Of a DNA stretch of 50,321 nucleotides, positions 1 through 8,730 are shown one piece after another (positions within the stretch are counted from its first letter, which is position 1; every line of letters begins with the position of its first letter). Origin of the DNA: Acidobacteriota bacterium (GTDB lineage: Bacteria > Pseudomonadota > Alphaproteobacteria > Acetobacterales > Acetobacteraceae); the NCBI GenBank assembly GCA_903970435.1, contig CAJCIS010000106.1:1-50321 (forward strand), given 5' to 3'. The notes beneath the pieces were generated by a model. It worked only from the letters and a program-made list of their open reading frames with translations. It did not search any database and was not told where the DNA came from. A program made the translations under genes and the position numbers.

Positions 1-79
1 CGCTCGAACAAACCGAGCCGTAGACCGTCAAACGCAAGAACAAAAAACTTAGGGCTGCCGGTCGCGCGCCCCAAGCAGG

Positions 80-123
80 CAAAAGTTTTTTGTTTCTTTT
101 TTCAAAAAAGAAATACTTCCTTC
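80..123 (-). repeat. T-rich palindromic repeat, reverse copy
   Basis: One copy of the dispersed element, in the orientation that reads CAAAAGTTTTTTG, then a T-run/A-run hairpin, then ACTTCCTTCC. A degraded partner (AAGAACAAAAAACTT) lies at 36-50 in the opposite orientation, so this was probably once an inverted pair. It sits just past the 3' end of the leftward glycoside hydrolase gene and could act as its intrinsic terminator. Confidence 0.8.
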
Positions 124-173
124 CTCGCCGATGGGTCCGTCTCGACGCGAAATGGTATTTCTCAGCCTCATTG

Positions 174-1517
174 TCACGGACCGTTCGCGCCTGGACTGAT
201 TTCGACAATGACCGGCCTGGCCGCAAGTGGGAATTGTATTTTGCTCGCGTTCGTCGCGACCCGCACCGGCAACGCCGAGGCGAGTGGCCTAAAAAGCCTG
301 ACGGCAGGCGCCATCGCGGCGAAATTGACTGTCACGACCGCGGCTTGCGGCCGGACCTCCGACTTGGTCGCCTCGTCCCACACTTGCGGCTCGCGCCAGA
401 TGATCAAATCGAAGGTGCCGTCCGATTTCTCCAGCGTCAGCGACGACCCATCGGCGGGAAGGCCGGAAATGGTCGCTGCCAGCTGCGCGGTGGCAAAGTT
501 TGCCGCGTTTTGGCCCGGGTCGGCAAGGATCGATGCGAGATTATGGATTGCGCTGCCCGCGGGTTTCGGTGTGCCGTCGGCCAGGAATAAGCCAAAACTG
601 TCTTCCAGGTCGGTGTTTGAAGGGTTGGCGATATTATCGAGCAACTCGTAAAGATAAGTGACTTCGGCGCCATCACTGAACGAATCGAACAGTGCGTTGA
701 CCGTCAAAATCGCCTGCACCGGTTTGCTGACGCCGCCGCCGCCCCACTGCATGGCATCGATGGCCGTATAATATCCTGTTTCCGTTATGCTGACCGGCTT
801 GCCGGGCGCCGTGCTTTGCGCATACGCCATCGATGCGGCCAGATTAGGACCCGGTTGATCGCCGTTGCCAAAATATGTGTGCCAGTTGGAACTGTCCACG
901 AATGCACTCAGGTCGCCCTCCTGCTGCAATTGTTCCTGCCCGGCATTGGCCATGGAAGCCGCAATGACCTGCACCCCCGCCAACGCCGTGTTCGACTGCG
1001 TGGCCGCATACAAAGGCGGCCCATAGAGCTGCGCCCAAGGTGGATTGTTGAGCGAGTTTATACTGTCATATACCGAATTCTGCGTATTGAACTCGTTGGC
1101 ACCTTCCATCGATGCCACGCTGCCCGGCACCGCCTGCGCCAGCAAACTTGCATCCGCCTGGTCGCCGGCAAAGTCGATTGTCGGGCCGCTCGCCACAATA
1201 TCGAACTGAACGCCGGTCGCGGCAATGTCGATATACTCCGGCAACGTCCAATATTGGTAAGGCACCCCGTCGCGGACGTGAGTGGCGCCGAGATAGGCAA
1301 TGCATTGCTCCACGACGGCCGGATTGGCGTAGGCAGAACCTTGGTTTTGCCACGAGATATGCGTGTTGACGCCAATGGACTGCGTGAAATTCCAGGCGCG
1401 GTAGGTTGTTGCATTGCCAGCCCCGAAGGCGGCGGCGCCCGAAAACGCAGCCCAACTTGCGAGGCTAAGGCAAGCCAGATGACGCGCACGTTGAACGCAA
1501 CGATGCTTAATCCGCAT
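174..1517 (-). CDS. Secreted clan-A-type glycoside hydrolase-like protein (paralogue 1)
   Basis: The 447-residue protein has an N-terminal export signal (hydrophobic run about residues 14-33) and reads as a (beta/alpha)8 glycoside hydrolase-like fold. It opens with a SIGVNTH segment (47-53). The expected acid/base glutamate is in EGANEFN (E142) and the expected nucleophile in ITETGY (E246), the usual spacing for clan GH-A enzymes such as GH5 and GH39. The substrate is unknown. Its place beside an exopolysaccharide locus suggests trimming or turnover of that polymer, as PslG (GH39-like) does for Psl; that link is inference. The ATG is supported by AAGGAG nine bases upstream. It is divergent from a paralogue that starts at 1881, and the two share motif order and the YLYELLDNIANP/YLYQLLDNIAHP segment. 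A non-catalytic relative is possible but both glutamates are present. Confidence 0.8.
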   Translation of the reverse strand: MRIKHRCVQRARHLACLSLASWAAFSGAAAFGAGNATTYRAWNFTQSIGVNTHISWQNQGSAYANPAVVEQCIAYLGATHVRDGVPYQYWTLPEYIDIAATGVQFDIVASGPTIDFAGDQADASLLAQAVPGSVASMEGANEFNTQNSVYDSINSLNNPPWAQLYGPPLYAATQSNTALAGVQVIAASMANAGQEQLQQEGDLSAFVDSSNWHTYFGNGDQPGPNLAASMAYAQSTAPGKPVSITETGYYTAIDAMQWGGGGVSKPVQAILTVNALFDSFSDGAEVTYLYELLDNIANPSNTDLEDSFGLFLADGTPKPAGSAIHNLASILADPGQNAANFATAQLAATISGLPADGSSLTLEKSDGTFDLIIWREPQVWDEATKSEVRPQAAVVTVNFAAMAPAVRLFRPLASALPVRVATNASKIQFPLAARPVIVEISPGANGP

Positions 1518-1880
1518 GGCGCGGGCTCCTTAAATAGGCGGGCCTAAAATACACAACCAGAAGGCGAACAATTTCAAAATATTACAGCTATAGGTAGGCT
1601 ATATGATGGGTAATAAATAAGACGATCACGATTAATTTACTGCACGACCCTATATATCGACGTGCGGACGAGCGTCAACGGAAACGATGCAGCTCAGGTA
1701 GATTTTATGAGGATAAGTATTTTTAAAGCGACGCGTTAATAAGAATGACGCGCAAGGGCAGCGGGCGTGTGCCGATCGCGCCGCCTGTCCGCCCGCGACC
1801 GTGCGTGGTAGGCTTGGGGTTCCGGCAAATGCGGAGAGAAAATCCTGCCCGCCGCGAACCTGGCCGAAGGGGCCCCGCAG
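1518..1880. other. Divergent intergenic region between the two glycoside hydrolases
   Basis: This 363-base gap separates the divergent paralogues. The left half is A+T-rich for this genome and holds the candidate leftward promoter at 1651-1678. The right half returns to high G+C and carries GAAGGGG just upstream of the rightward ATG. No convincing extra gene or RNA was seen. Confidence 0.5.
1651..1678 (-). promoter_or_regulatory. Candidate sigma70-type promoter for the leftward glycoside hydrolase
   Basis: On the reverse strand TTGACG is followed by 16 bases and then TATATA, a good match to a housekeeping promoter. It points to the leftward glycoside hydrolase gene, leaving an untranslated leader of roughly 130 bases. 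Judged by eye only. Confidence 0.4.
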
Positions 1881-3266
1881 ATGCAGCCCACGCATAAATG
1901 CCAGCCTGGCAGGCGGCGCGCGGGCAGGCGGCTCACCCGCCTGGCGGTTGTGGCGCTCGGGTGCCTGTCCGGCGCCGCCTATGGCGCGGACAAGGTGACT
2001 TGCATGTCGCCAGGGGATGCGGTGCCGGCGTCCGAATTGCTGGACTCCATGGGCATCAACACACATTTCACCTTCGCCGACAGCCCTTACGCGACGCGCT
2101 ACGCCGAGGTTCGCGCCAAACTGGCAGCTTCAGGCTTGCATCACGTCCGCGATGTGCTGAACCCGCATGTCAGCGACCTCGCCCGGCTCGGCATTGCGAC
2201 CACGGTGCTGGCGGAGCCGAATTTCGGCACACCGGATCAATTCCGAGAACGCATCGAGCGGCTGAACGCCGCAACCCGCGCGGTCGACGCGGTGGAGGGT
2301 GCCAACGAGCCCGACATGTTCTGGCAACGCCTGCACATCACCTGGCGCGGGCATGGCTATCCGGAAGGGCCGGCCTTGTGGCAACGCGACCTGTATCGCG
2401 TGTTCAAGGCCGCGCCGGCCACCGCAAAGCTGACCATCATCGGCCCTTCCCTCGGGCTGGCGGGCCTGCCGAACGCGACGCCGCCGGCATCGTGGACGGG
2501 CCTGCGGGCGTTCGTGGACTGGGGCGATTTCCACCCCTACCCCTACAACGGCAATCAATTCGCGCCGGAACTTCAATACGGCACGCTGCCGTCGTTTTTT
2601 CACAACGGCACCTTCCCGTCGGTCGGGCTCGACCAGTCGCCGGTCGATTACTGGGCGTATCGAACAATTTACGGCCCGGGCCCCATGGCGGCGACCGAAA
2701 GCGGCTACCCGACGGGTGGGATGTTCACGTCGGAGGCGCTGGCGGCCAAATATATCGTCCGCTTGTACCTGGAGAATTTCCGGCTCGGCATCAAGCGCAC
2801 CTACCTGTATCAATTGCTCGACAACATCGCCCACCCCGCCATCGGCGATCCGGACGGCAGTTTTGGCCTGCTACGCTACGATCTCTCCGAGCGGCCGGCT
2901 TTCGGCGCGGTGGCAGCATTGGCCCATCTGCTGGCCGCAACGCCAGCCGGCGGAAGGGCGGTGCCCCCGAACCTGCGGCTGGTGCTCACGGTGCGCGGCG
3001 CGGGCGAATTCACCGATCCGTCGCGCGGGCACCACCTGCTGGTGCGGCGCCCCGACGGCACGTTGCTGCTGCTGCTGTGGCACGAGGTATCGGGCGAAGA
3101 CACGTCGAGCCACCCGCGCCGACCGGTGACGGTGCCGCCGCTGCCGGCCCGGATTGAAGCAAGCACGGGGGTGCGGTTCATGGTCGACGGCCGGTCCGGC
3201 GGCGCGGCCGGCAGCGCTGACTTTCTTGTGCCGGATAGTGTGGTCGCCGTCGCGGTAAGCCGCTAG
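1881..3266 (+). CDS. Secreted clan-A-type glycoside hydrolase-like protein (paralogue 2)
   Basis: The 461-residue protein has a strongly basic N-terminus followed by a hydrophobic stretch and a likely cleavage near GAAYGA (31-36), so export is expected. SMGINTH (56-62) matches the SIGVNTH block of the divergent neighbour. The putative acid/base is in EGANEP (E143) and the putative nucleophile in ATESGY (E273). YLYQLLDNIAHP and the following segment also match the neighbour, so the two are products of an old duplication that has diverged considerably. GAAGGGG about eight bases before the ATG is a plausible ribosome site. Substrate unknown; an acyltransferase and EPS cluster follows downstream, suggesting a polysaccharide-related role. 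Confidence 0.8.
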   Translation: MQPTHKCQPGRRRAGRRLTRLAVVALGCLSGAAYGADKVTCMSPGDAVPASELLDSMGINTHFTFADSPYATRYAEVRAKLAASGLHHVRDVLNPHVSDLARLGIATTVLAEPNFGTPDQFRERIERLNAATRAVDAVEGANEPDMFWQRLHITWRGHGYPEGPALWQRDLYRVFKAAPATAKLTIIGPSLGLAGLPNATPPASWTGLRAFVDWGDFHPYPYNGNQFAPELQYGTLPSFFHNGTFPSVGLDQSPVDYWAYRTIYGPGPMAATESGYPTGGMFTSEALAAKYIVRLYLENFRLGIKRTYLYQLLDNIAHPAIGDPDGSFGLLRYDLSERPAFGAVAALAHLLAATPAGGRAVPPNLRLVLTVRGAGEFTDPSRGHHLLVRRPDGTLLLLLWHEVSGEDTSSHPRRPVTVPPLPARIEASTGVRFMVDGRSGGAAGSADFLVPDSVVAVAVSR

Positions 3267-3471
3267 TTTTCCTTTGCGAAGGCATATTATGAACGACCCG
3301 TCACGCAGCTAGATTCTTGTTCGGTATTAGTAATGCATCGGAATTAATCATTTTTCCAATTAATAACGATCCTGCGTACATCTGGATTTGTTCAGTCTTC
3401 TTCCTGTGCAGCGGGAACCTTTACGCGCGACGGAACATTGGCACCCGAGTACTCCGGTGGGGGTTGCTGCG

Positions 3472-4626
3472 GTGAAAAAGCTTCGTTCGTTGGAAATGTT
3501 ACGCGCTATCGCCGCGCTCCTCGTTGTGCTGTTCCACGTGCAGGGCGTGTTCGTCGCCCGTTCAGGAATTCTGCCCTTTGGTGGCCTGTTTGGTTCCGGT
3601 TTTCGTGGTGTAGATCTCTTCTTTGTGTTGAGCGGCTTTATAATCGCGCATGTGCACGCCCGGGATATTGACAGACCGTCACGCCTAGGCAACTATTTAT
3701 TCAGCCGGGCCGCCCGGATCTATCCTTCAGTATGGATCATGACCGCATTGGCTGGCACCATGTATATGGTCGGTTTTGGCGGCGCCGAAAAAATTGGCAA
3801 GCTCACCTCCTGGAGTGTTGCGGCAAGTTTGCTGTTGCTGCCACAGGCGGGCGACGCGCTGGTCAATGTCACATGGACCCTGAAATATGAGCTTTTCTTT
3901 TATCTGATGTTTGCCGTCATGATTGTCAGCTTCCGTAGTGGGCTGGCGCTCTTCGTGGCCTGGCAATTTCTCGTGTTCCTCGCAACGGTCTGGCTTCGGC
4001 CTCCGGACATGGGCCTTGCCGGTTTTTATCTGCGGTCGCTGTGCCTGGATTTCAGCGTGGGAATCATATGTGCGTGGCTGGTCAGGCGCCCTCGGTTTGT
4101 TGAGGCGGCCCGTACCGGTTTCGCGCAATACGCGTTGGTGGCTGGTGGGGCGGCGGCCTTTCTGGGCGGCATGTCCGTGCAATCCCTGACCGCTTCGGCC
4201 GGGATTCCTTGCGCTTTGGGCGCCGGCGCACTGATTGTCGGTTTGACGTTGCTGGAGCGGGCGGGGCGCATTGTGGTGCCAAATTTTCTGGTCCAATTAG
4301 GCGACGCCTCGTATGCAATTTATCTCGTGCATTTTTCGGCAATCACGCTGTTGGCGGTCCTGGTGATCCGCATGCGTCACGTGCCGCTTAATGACGCGAC
4401 ATTCCTTGCCGTCGCGTCCGTGAGTGTGGGTGCGGGCGTTGCATTCAACCAGCTATGCGACAAGCCAATTCAGCTTCTGCTCCGACGCAAGCGGGGTGAT
4501 TGGCAGATTCTCATCTCCAGGCTGGCTGACGGCCTACACGGATATAGTCATTACCTTGAATTTTGGCGGCCGCCAGAGAAGATCGCGGTTCCGATAAATC
4601 CTGCCCCCAAGAGCGGCGCTGTCTAG
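3472..4626 (+). CDS. Acyltransferase 3 family membrane protein (copy 1)
   Basis: A multi-pass inner-membrane acyltransferase of the OafA/GumF type, expected to transfer acetyl or another acyl group to a lipid-linked sugar or polysaccharide. The family opening is clear: RSLEMLRAIAALLVVLFHV with the conserved His in the first membrane span, then RGVDLFFVLSGFIIA, then a basic loop at RAARIYPSVW. A longer frame reaches back to 3388, but the GTG at 3472 places the family motif at the N-terminus and has GGTGGGGG about ten bases upstream, so that start is preferred (384 residues). It is the first of three tandem acyltransferases that differ strongly in sequence, which suggests different acceptor positions. 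Exact substrate cannot be read from sequence. Confidence 0.85.
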   Translation: MKKLRSLEMLRAIAALLVVLFHVQGVFVARSGILPFGGLFGSGFRGVDLFFVLSGFIIAHVHARDIDRPSRLGNYLFSRAARIYPSVWIMTALAGTMYMVGFGGAEKIGKLTSWSVAASLLLLPQAGDALVNVTWTLKYELFFYLMFAVMIVSFRSGLALFVAWQFLVFLATVWLRPPDMGLAGFYLRSLCLDFSVGIICAWLVRRPRFVEAARTGFAQYALVAGGAAAFLGGMSVQSLTASAGIPCALGAGALIVGLTLLERAGRIVVPNFLVQLGDASYAIYLVHFSAITLLAVLVIRMRHVPLNDATFLAVASVSVGAGVAFNQLCDKPIQLLLRRKRGDWQILISRLADGLHGYSHYLEFWRPPEKIAVPINPAPKSGAV

Positions 4627-4666
4627 CGCGTTCCTGGTTTGTTGATCCCTGTTATGGAATGAACGC

Positions 4667-5881
4667 ATGCCGGCAACAATTCAGGTGCGATGGTTCCAGG
4701 GGCTATCACTTCACCAGCGCATGTTGGATACGCGCGGGCATACAAGAGGCTTCGATTACCTGCGATTTTGTCTTGCATCCCTCGTGTTGTGTTGGCATGG
4801 CGTCAAGGCGGTGGAAGGCCCTGATGCCGAACGCGCAATTCTAAGCGGCCCTTTGCATGGCGCGATTTCGTTACTCCTGCCGATGTTCTTTGCGTTGAGC
4901 GGGTTTCTGGTTTGCGCCAGCCTCGATCGCTCACGCGGGTTGATCCCCTTTATTGTGCATCGCATCCTGCGCATTGTTCCTGCGCTTACAGTGGTTGTCG
5001 TCTTATCGGCGCTTGTGCTCGGGCCACTAATGACGACACTGACCTTGGCACAATATTTCTCCCGCGCCGAGTCTTACCAGTATCTTTTGAACATCATTGG
5101 ATCAATTCATTTCCAGCTACCCGGCGTATTTATGGACACTCCGGAGCAGCGCACAGTCAATGCATCGCTGTGGACCATTCGATATGAGCTGGGGTGCTAT
5201 ATGGCGCTTGCCTTGCTTGCCAGTGTTGGATTCCTCAAGCACGTGCGCGTGCTGTCTTTTGTCGTGATTTTGTCATGGGCCGTCTGCACAGCCCTGCTGT
5301 TGTGGCACGGGTCGGTCAAAGTCGCCATGGAATCTGGAACCTCAGGACATTTTCTCGTTGTTTGCTTTCTCGCCGGTACCGTTATTTTTCTTCTGCGAGA
5401 CAAGTTGCTGCTGCCAGGTCCTGCGATGTTGCTGATTTCAGGAGTCCTTTCGTATGGCCTGTTATCCCGGCCGGAATCGGCCTTTCTGGCTCCATTTCCG
5501 GTTGCTTACTTAACAGTATGCCTTGGGCTGATGAACCCACCGAGAATTCCGGTGTTCAGCGATGGCGACTTTTCATATGGCCTCTATCTTATTGCGTTCC
5601 CAATCCAGCAGACCTATTCCGCCCTTTTCCCGCACCAGCGGACGTGGAGCCGCGATGTGGTCATCTCGATGGCGTTAAGCTTCTCCTACGCATTTCTCTC
5701 GTGGCATCTTGTCGAGAAGCCAGTTATCAGACACCGCAAACGGATCGTCGTGCGCGTCCAGGCGGTGGCCTCGTACATCTTGGCCAGGCTTCAGCCGGAA
5801 TCAGTTGCGGCGCGATATCGCATTGGCAAGAAACCTTCGGTTTTCAATTCAGCGGCAAGGGCTGACGAAGCACCCCTGTAG
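4667..5881 (+). CDS. Acyltransferase 3 family membrane protein (copy 2)
   Basis: A 404-residue multi-pass acyltransferase 3 family protein. The first span carries the expected His (FDYLRFCLASLVLCWHGV), followed by PMFFALSGFLVCASL and a basic cytoplasmic loop HRILRIVPAL; a C-terminal span (SFSYAFLSWHLVEKPVI) matches the usual family end. It starts 40 bases after copy 1 with a GGAA about eight bases before the ATG, so the two are probably co-transcribed. The DNA is less G+C-rich than the right half of the window: the 60 bases from 5401 contain 32 G or C. This hints at a different origin. Likely role is acylation of the exopolysaccharide repeat unit. Confidence 0.85.
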   Translation: MPATIQVRWFQGLSLHQRMLDTRGHTRGFDYLRFCLASLVLCWHGVKAVEGPDAERAILSGPLHGAISLLLPMFFALSGFLVCASLDRSRGLIPFIVHRILRIVPALTVVVVLSALVLGPLMTTLTLAQYFSRAESYQYLLNIIGSIHFQLPGVFMDTPEQRTVNASLWTIRYELGCYMALALLASVGFLKHVRVLSFVVILSWAVCTALLLWHGSVKVAMESGTSGHFLVVCFLAGTVIFLLRDKLLLPGPAMLLISGVLSYGLLSRPESAFLAPFPVAYLTVCLGLMNPPRIPVFSDGDFSYGLYLIAFPIQQTYSALFPHQRTWSRDVVISMALSFSYAFLSWHLVEKPVIRHRKRIVVRVQAVASYILARLQPESVAARYRIGKKPSVFNSAARADEAPL

Positions 5882-6030
5882 GAATTTGCCGCTCTGGTGT
5901 TGCGACCAGGAACTTGCCGCCCGCTGCAAAGCCCTGCGCGGCTCCCGGGCTTCTGCCCTCAACCGGTGGTTGACCTTTCAGTCATTCAGGGTATGAACTC
6001 TGGTGACCGATTACCTCATCAGGAGCGAGC

Positions 6031-7176
6031 TTGCCGCCTGTGCCGAACGCCGTCCCCAACGACCAACCGCAATCACGCGAGATTGATTCGGTGCTACATA
6101 GTCAGGAGGCAGCAAGGACCGCGTTCCGCTTAAGACTACCGCCCCAGCAATACTTTCCTTCCGTGCAGGGGTTGCGAGGCGTTTCAGCACTCAGCGTCTT
6201 CGTGGTGCATATTTATTTGATGGCGTTGCACGGTGGCTTTTTCCCCGTCTCGCTTGCGCCGTTGCAATCACCTCTGTCGACTTTGGGCAACGGCGTCGCG
6301 CTGTTCTTTATAATCAGCGGGTTTGTTATTCCAGCCAGCCTTTTCCGGCACCACGACGTGCGGCGGTTCCTGCTCGACCGTGTTCTTCGGATCATGCCAG
6401 TCTTCCTGGTATTACACATTCTGGTATTCGCGGTCGGGCCGTTTATAGGATACAAATGGTTGCGAGGAGTGGGTGAGCTCCGGTACCTGACATTTTTTGT
6501 GTCGAACATGACGTTTACCGCGTTGCCGCTCGGCCTGCCGCTGGCGCAGCAAAACGCCTGGACGCTAACGTACGAGTGGGCATTTTACCTGTTCGTAGCA
6601 ACCGCATGGACCATGATTGTCAGTCCGCGTCGCAGACAATTTACCTACGCGATCATAGCCTCGGCCGCCCTTGTCGCATGCGCCGTCTTTCCCATTTGCT
6701 GCTATTTCGTGATCGGGATGATGTTTTCCTTCCTCCGCACGAAAATCAATATCGGGCGCGTTCAGGAATGTGTGCTGGTGCCGATTTGCGTCATGGCATT
6801 TTTCTATGGTGCCGAGTTTGTCAGTTATTTCGCCGCTATCCCGCCTGCCCTTCTCATTTTCTGGGTTGTGCTACAGGACGGTAGTCTCACCTCCCGCCTC
6901 CTTCGTATCCCAGCGCTGCAATATTGCGGAAAGATCAGTTATAGCCTCTATTTGATCCACCCGATCGCTATGTTCCCGTATCAATCACTGGGCGCATATC
7001 TTGTTCGCAGGAACTTCAACAGTTCGATTCTCTTTGGCGCCTTCGTCGTGCTGGGCGTTTCGACAACAATGGCGGCGTCCATCGTCAGCTATGCATGGCT
7101 TGAAGTTCGCCTAAGGAACCAAGTTGTGCTATGGATATCAGCGCGGACACAGGCAAAGAAAGCAGTTCTTTTTTGA
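6031..7176 (+). CDS. Acyltransferase 3 family membrane protein (copy 3)
   Basis: A 381-residue acyltransferase 3 family membrane protein with family blocks VQGLRGVSALSVFVVHIY (first-span His), GVALFFIISGFVIPASLF and LLDRVLRIMPVFLVLHIL. The best start is a TTG preceded by AGGAG with a five-base spacer; no in-frame ATG is better placed. The C-terminus is odd: the last residues KKAVLF and the TGA stop are written entirely inside the palindromic repeat at 7155-7199, so the native 3' end seems to have been replaced or captured by the element. Role is probably acylation of a surface polysaccharide. Confidence 0.82.
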   Translation: MPPVPNAVPNDQPQSREIDSVLHSQEAARTAFRLRLPPQQYFPSVQGLRGVSALSVFVVHIYLMALHGGFFPVSLAPLQSPLSTLGNGVALFFIISGFVIPASLFRHHDVRRFLLDRVLRIMPVFLVLHILVFAVGPFIGYKWLRGVGELRYLTFFVSNMTFTALPLGLPLAQQNAWTLTYEWAFYLFVATAWTMIVSPRRRQFTYAIIASAALVACAVFPICCYFVIGMMFSFLRTKINIGRVQECVLVPICVMAFFYGAEFVSYFAAIPPALLIFWVVLQDGSLTSRLLRIPALQYCGKISYSLYLIHPIAMFPYQSLGAYLVRRNFNSSILFGAFVVLGVSTTMAASIVSYAWLEVRLRNQVVLWISARTQAKKAVLF

Positions 7177-7267
7177 AAAAAAGAACCAAAAAACTTTTAC
7201 CAGTTTACGCGTGGCCAATAGACAAAAGTTTTTTGGTTCTTTTTTCAAAAATGAACTGCTTCCTTTG
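7155..7267. repeat. Inverted pair of the palindromic repeat between convergent genes
   Basis: A forward copy (7155-7199) and a reverse copy (7221-7267) are separated by about 21 bases, so the whole unit can fold into a long cruciform, and each copy has its own GTTCTTTTTT/AAAAAAGAAC-type hairpin. It lies between convergent genes and supplies the stop codons of both (TGA at 7174-7176 on plus, TGA at 7245-7247 on minus). A bidirectional terminator is the simplest role. Confidence 0.85.
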
Positions 7268-8687
7268 CCAAATCGCTCGCAACGAGCAGGCCAAAGGCGG
7301 TCCACAGCAGAACCCCACTCTCGCCGATTTGAATGCTGCCAAGAGGCAAAATAACAATGACCGCACAAATCACCGCCCAATGACCACTGAACCGCGCCGG
7401 CAATCGCAACAACGCGCGCCAGCCTTCGCGTACGAGCACTGCGAGTGTCACAAAATAGAGTGTCCCCGTGCACACACCGAAGATCAGGTAGGCTTCCAGA
7501 ATTCCACTGTCGATAGATGACGGCGGGCTGCGCGATACGGCCCGCGTCACCGTGGATTCGTTGGCGCCGAAGCCTTCACCCCAGGGATTATCGGACAGGC
7601 GGTTGAAAAAATTCTCGTATACCTGAAGCCGGTCATAGGCGCTGACGTCCGTATTTAATTGGGAAAAAGTCGCGACGCGCTCCTCCACGGGAATCCGGAT
7701 ATCGGGCGCCAGAGTTCGGCTGTTCATGACAGCAAAACCGGCAAATGCAACAATGATGGCGCCCGCCGCAAGGGCCAGGCGGCTCTTGGCGGACGACCTC
7801 CAGACGAGCACCACCAAGCCAACGGCTAACGCCAGCCACGCTGTGCGGATGACGGTCAAAGCAAGCAACGGTAACCCTACCGAAGCGGCGGCGATACCTA
7901 ATGCGCCATCGCCGGCGAGCAGCAGCATCGCCAGCGCACTGAACACCGCGGCGGTGCCTGGCGAATTCATCATGCTCCAAGTGCGGATTTTGTAAGGTTC
8001 TCCCTCGCCGAATGTTGGATTGTCGATGTTGGATAGCCAAAATACATCCCAGGGCGGCGCATAAAGAAACTGGTAAATGCCATAGGCCGTCAATATGGCT
8101 ATCAACATGCCCAGTGTCAGCAAGACGGCCCGGCGTGTCGCGGCCGCATCCTGGGGCCGTTCCATGACAAACACGCATAGGCAGACCGGCAGCAGCCACC
8201 GTATCCCTTCATAGATTGCGGGAATGAACGCCAAACGGAACATCGCCAGAAGAAACGCGTAGGTGACGCACCCAAATATGACCGCAAACGGCCAACCCAA
8301 CGGGCGGCGTGCGCCCAGCGGCAGCCGAAGGAGCGCCGGCAAAGTTGGCAGCAGCCCCACATAAGGCGCGAGCAGAATGAGATTAAAAAGTGCAAATCCC
8401 GCCTGGTAGTCTGCCACCCTTCGCAGGAATGGCGAAAAACAGAAGACCGCGAGCATGAAGGCGGGATAAAGAGGCCGGTATTTCGCAACAATAATCGAGG
8501 CGCTCAACAGGATGTAGATTGGATAAACCGCGCGAACGGCGGCGCCGCCAAGAACCTCGATGGTTATGTAAGGCAGGATAAGTGCCAACCCGATCGTTGT
8601 GAGAAAAACGGCAAGAGGGTGGCCAAACCACCCCGGCCGCCCGGGCCGGCGTCGCGACGGCAGATACGCCGGAACCGTTGCGCTCAT
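7245..8687 (-). CDS. O-antigen ligase/polymerase-like membrane protein (Wzy/GumE type)
   Basis: A polytopic membrane protein with roughly ten to twelve hydrophobic spans and a long periplasmic loop near the C-terminal third (SNPWGEGFGANEST region followed by SSIDSGILEAYLIFGV), the pattern of the Wzy_C/O-antigen ligase superfamily. In this setting it most likely polymerises exopolysaccharide repeat units at the periplasmic face. The frame is open upstream to 8948, but that part overlaps the flippase gene and does not look like membrane protein. The ATG giving MSATVPAYLPS is chosen (480 residues). It is the last gene of the leftward glycosyltransferase operon. The final residues KEAVHF and the stop come from the palindromic repeat, mirroring the convergent acyltransferase gene. 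Confidence 0.75.
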   Translation of the reverse strand: MSATVPAYLPSRRRPGRPGWFGHPLAVFLTTIGLALILPYITIEVLGGAAVRAVYPIYILLSASIIVAKYRPLYPAFMLAVFCFSPFLRRVADYQAGFALFNLILLAPYVGLLPTLPALLRLPLGARRPLGWPFAVIFGCVTYAFLLAMFRLAFIPAIYEGIRWLLPVCLCVFVMERPQDAAATRRAVLLTLGMLIAILTAYGIYQFLYAPPWDVFWLSNIDNPTFGEGEPYKIRTWSMMNSPGTAAVFSALAMLLLAGDGALGIAAASVGLPLLALTVIRTAWLALAVGLVVLVWRSSAKSRLALAAGAIIVAFAGFAVMNSRTLAPDIRIPVEERVATFSQLNTDVSAYDRLQVYENFFNRLSDNPWGEGFGANESTVTRAVSRSPPSSIDSGILEAYLIFGVCTGTLYFVTLAVLVREGWRALLRLPARFSGHWAVICAVIVILPLGSIQIGESGVLLWTAFGLLVASDLAKEAVHF

Positions 8688-8730
8688 GGATGCGACGCCA
8701 AAGGCGGTCGCGCCATGGGATTGCAATCCC

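Noticed and set aside
1898-3157. A 419-codon frame overlapping the second glycoside hydrolase in another frame
   Set aside because: Arg/Ala/Gly-rich, no recognisable motif, while the alternative frame has signal peptide, catalytic blocks and a paralogue next door.
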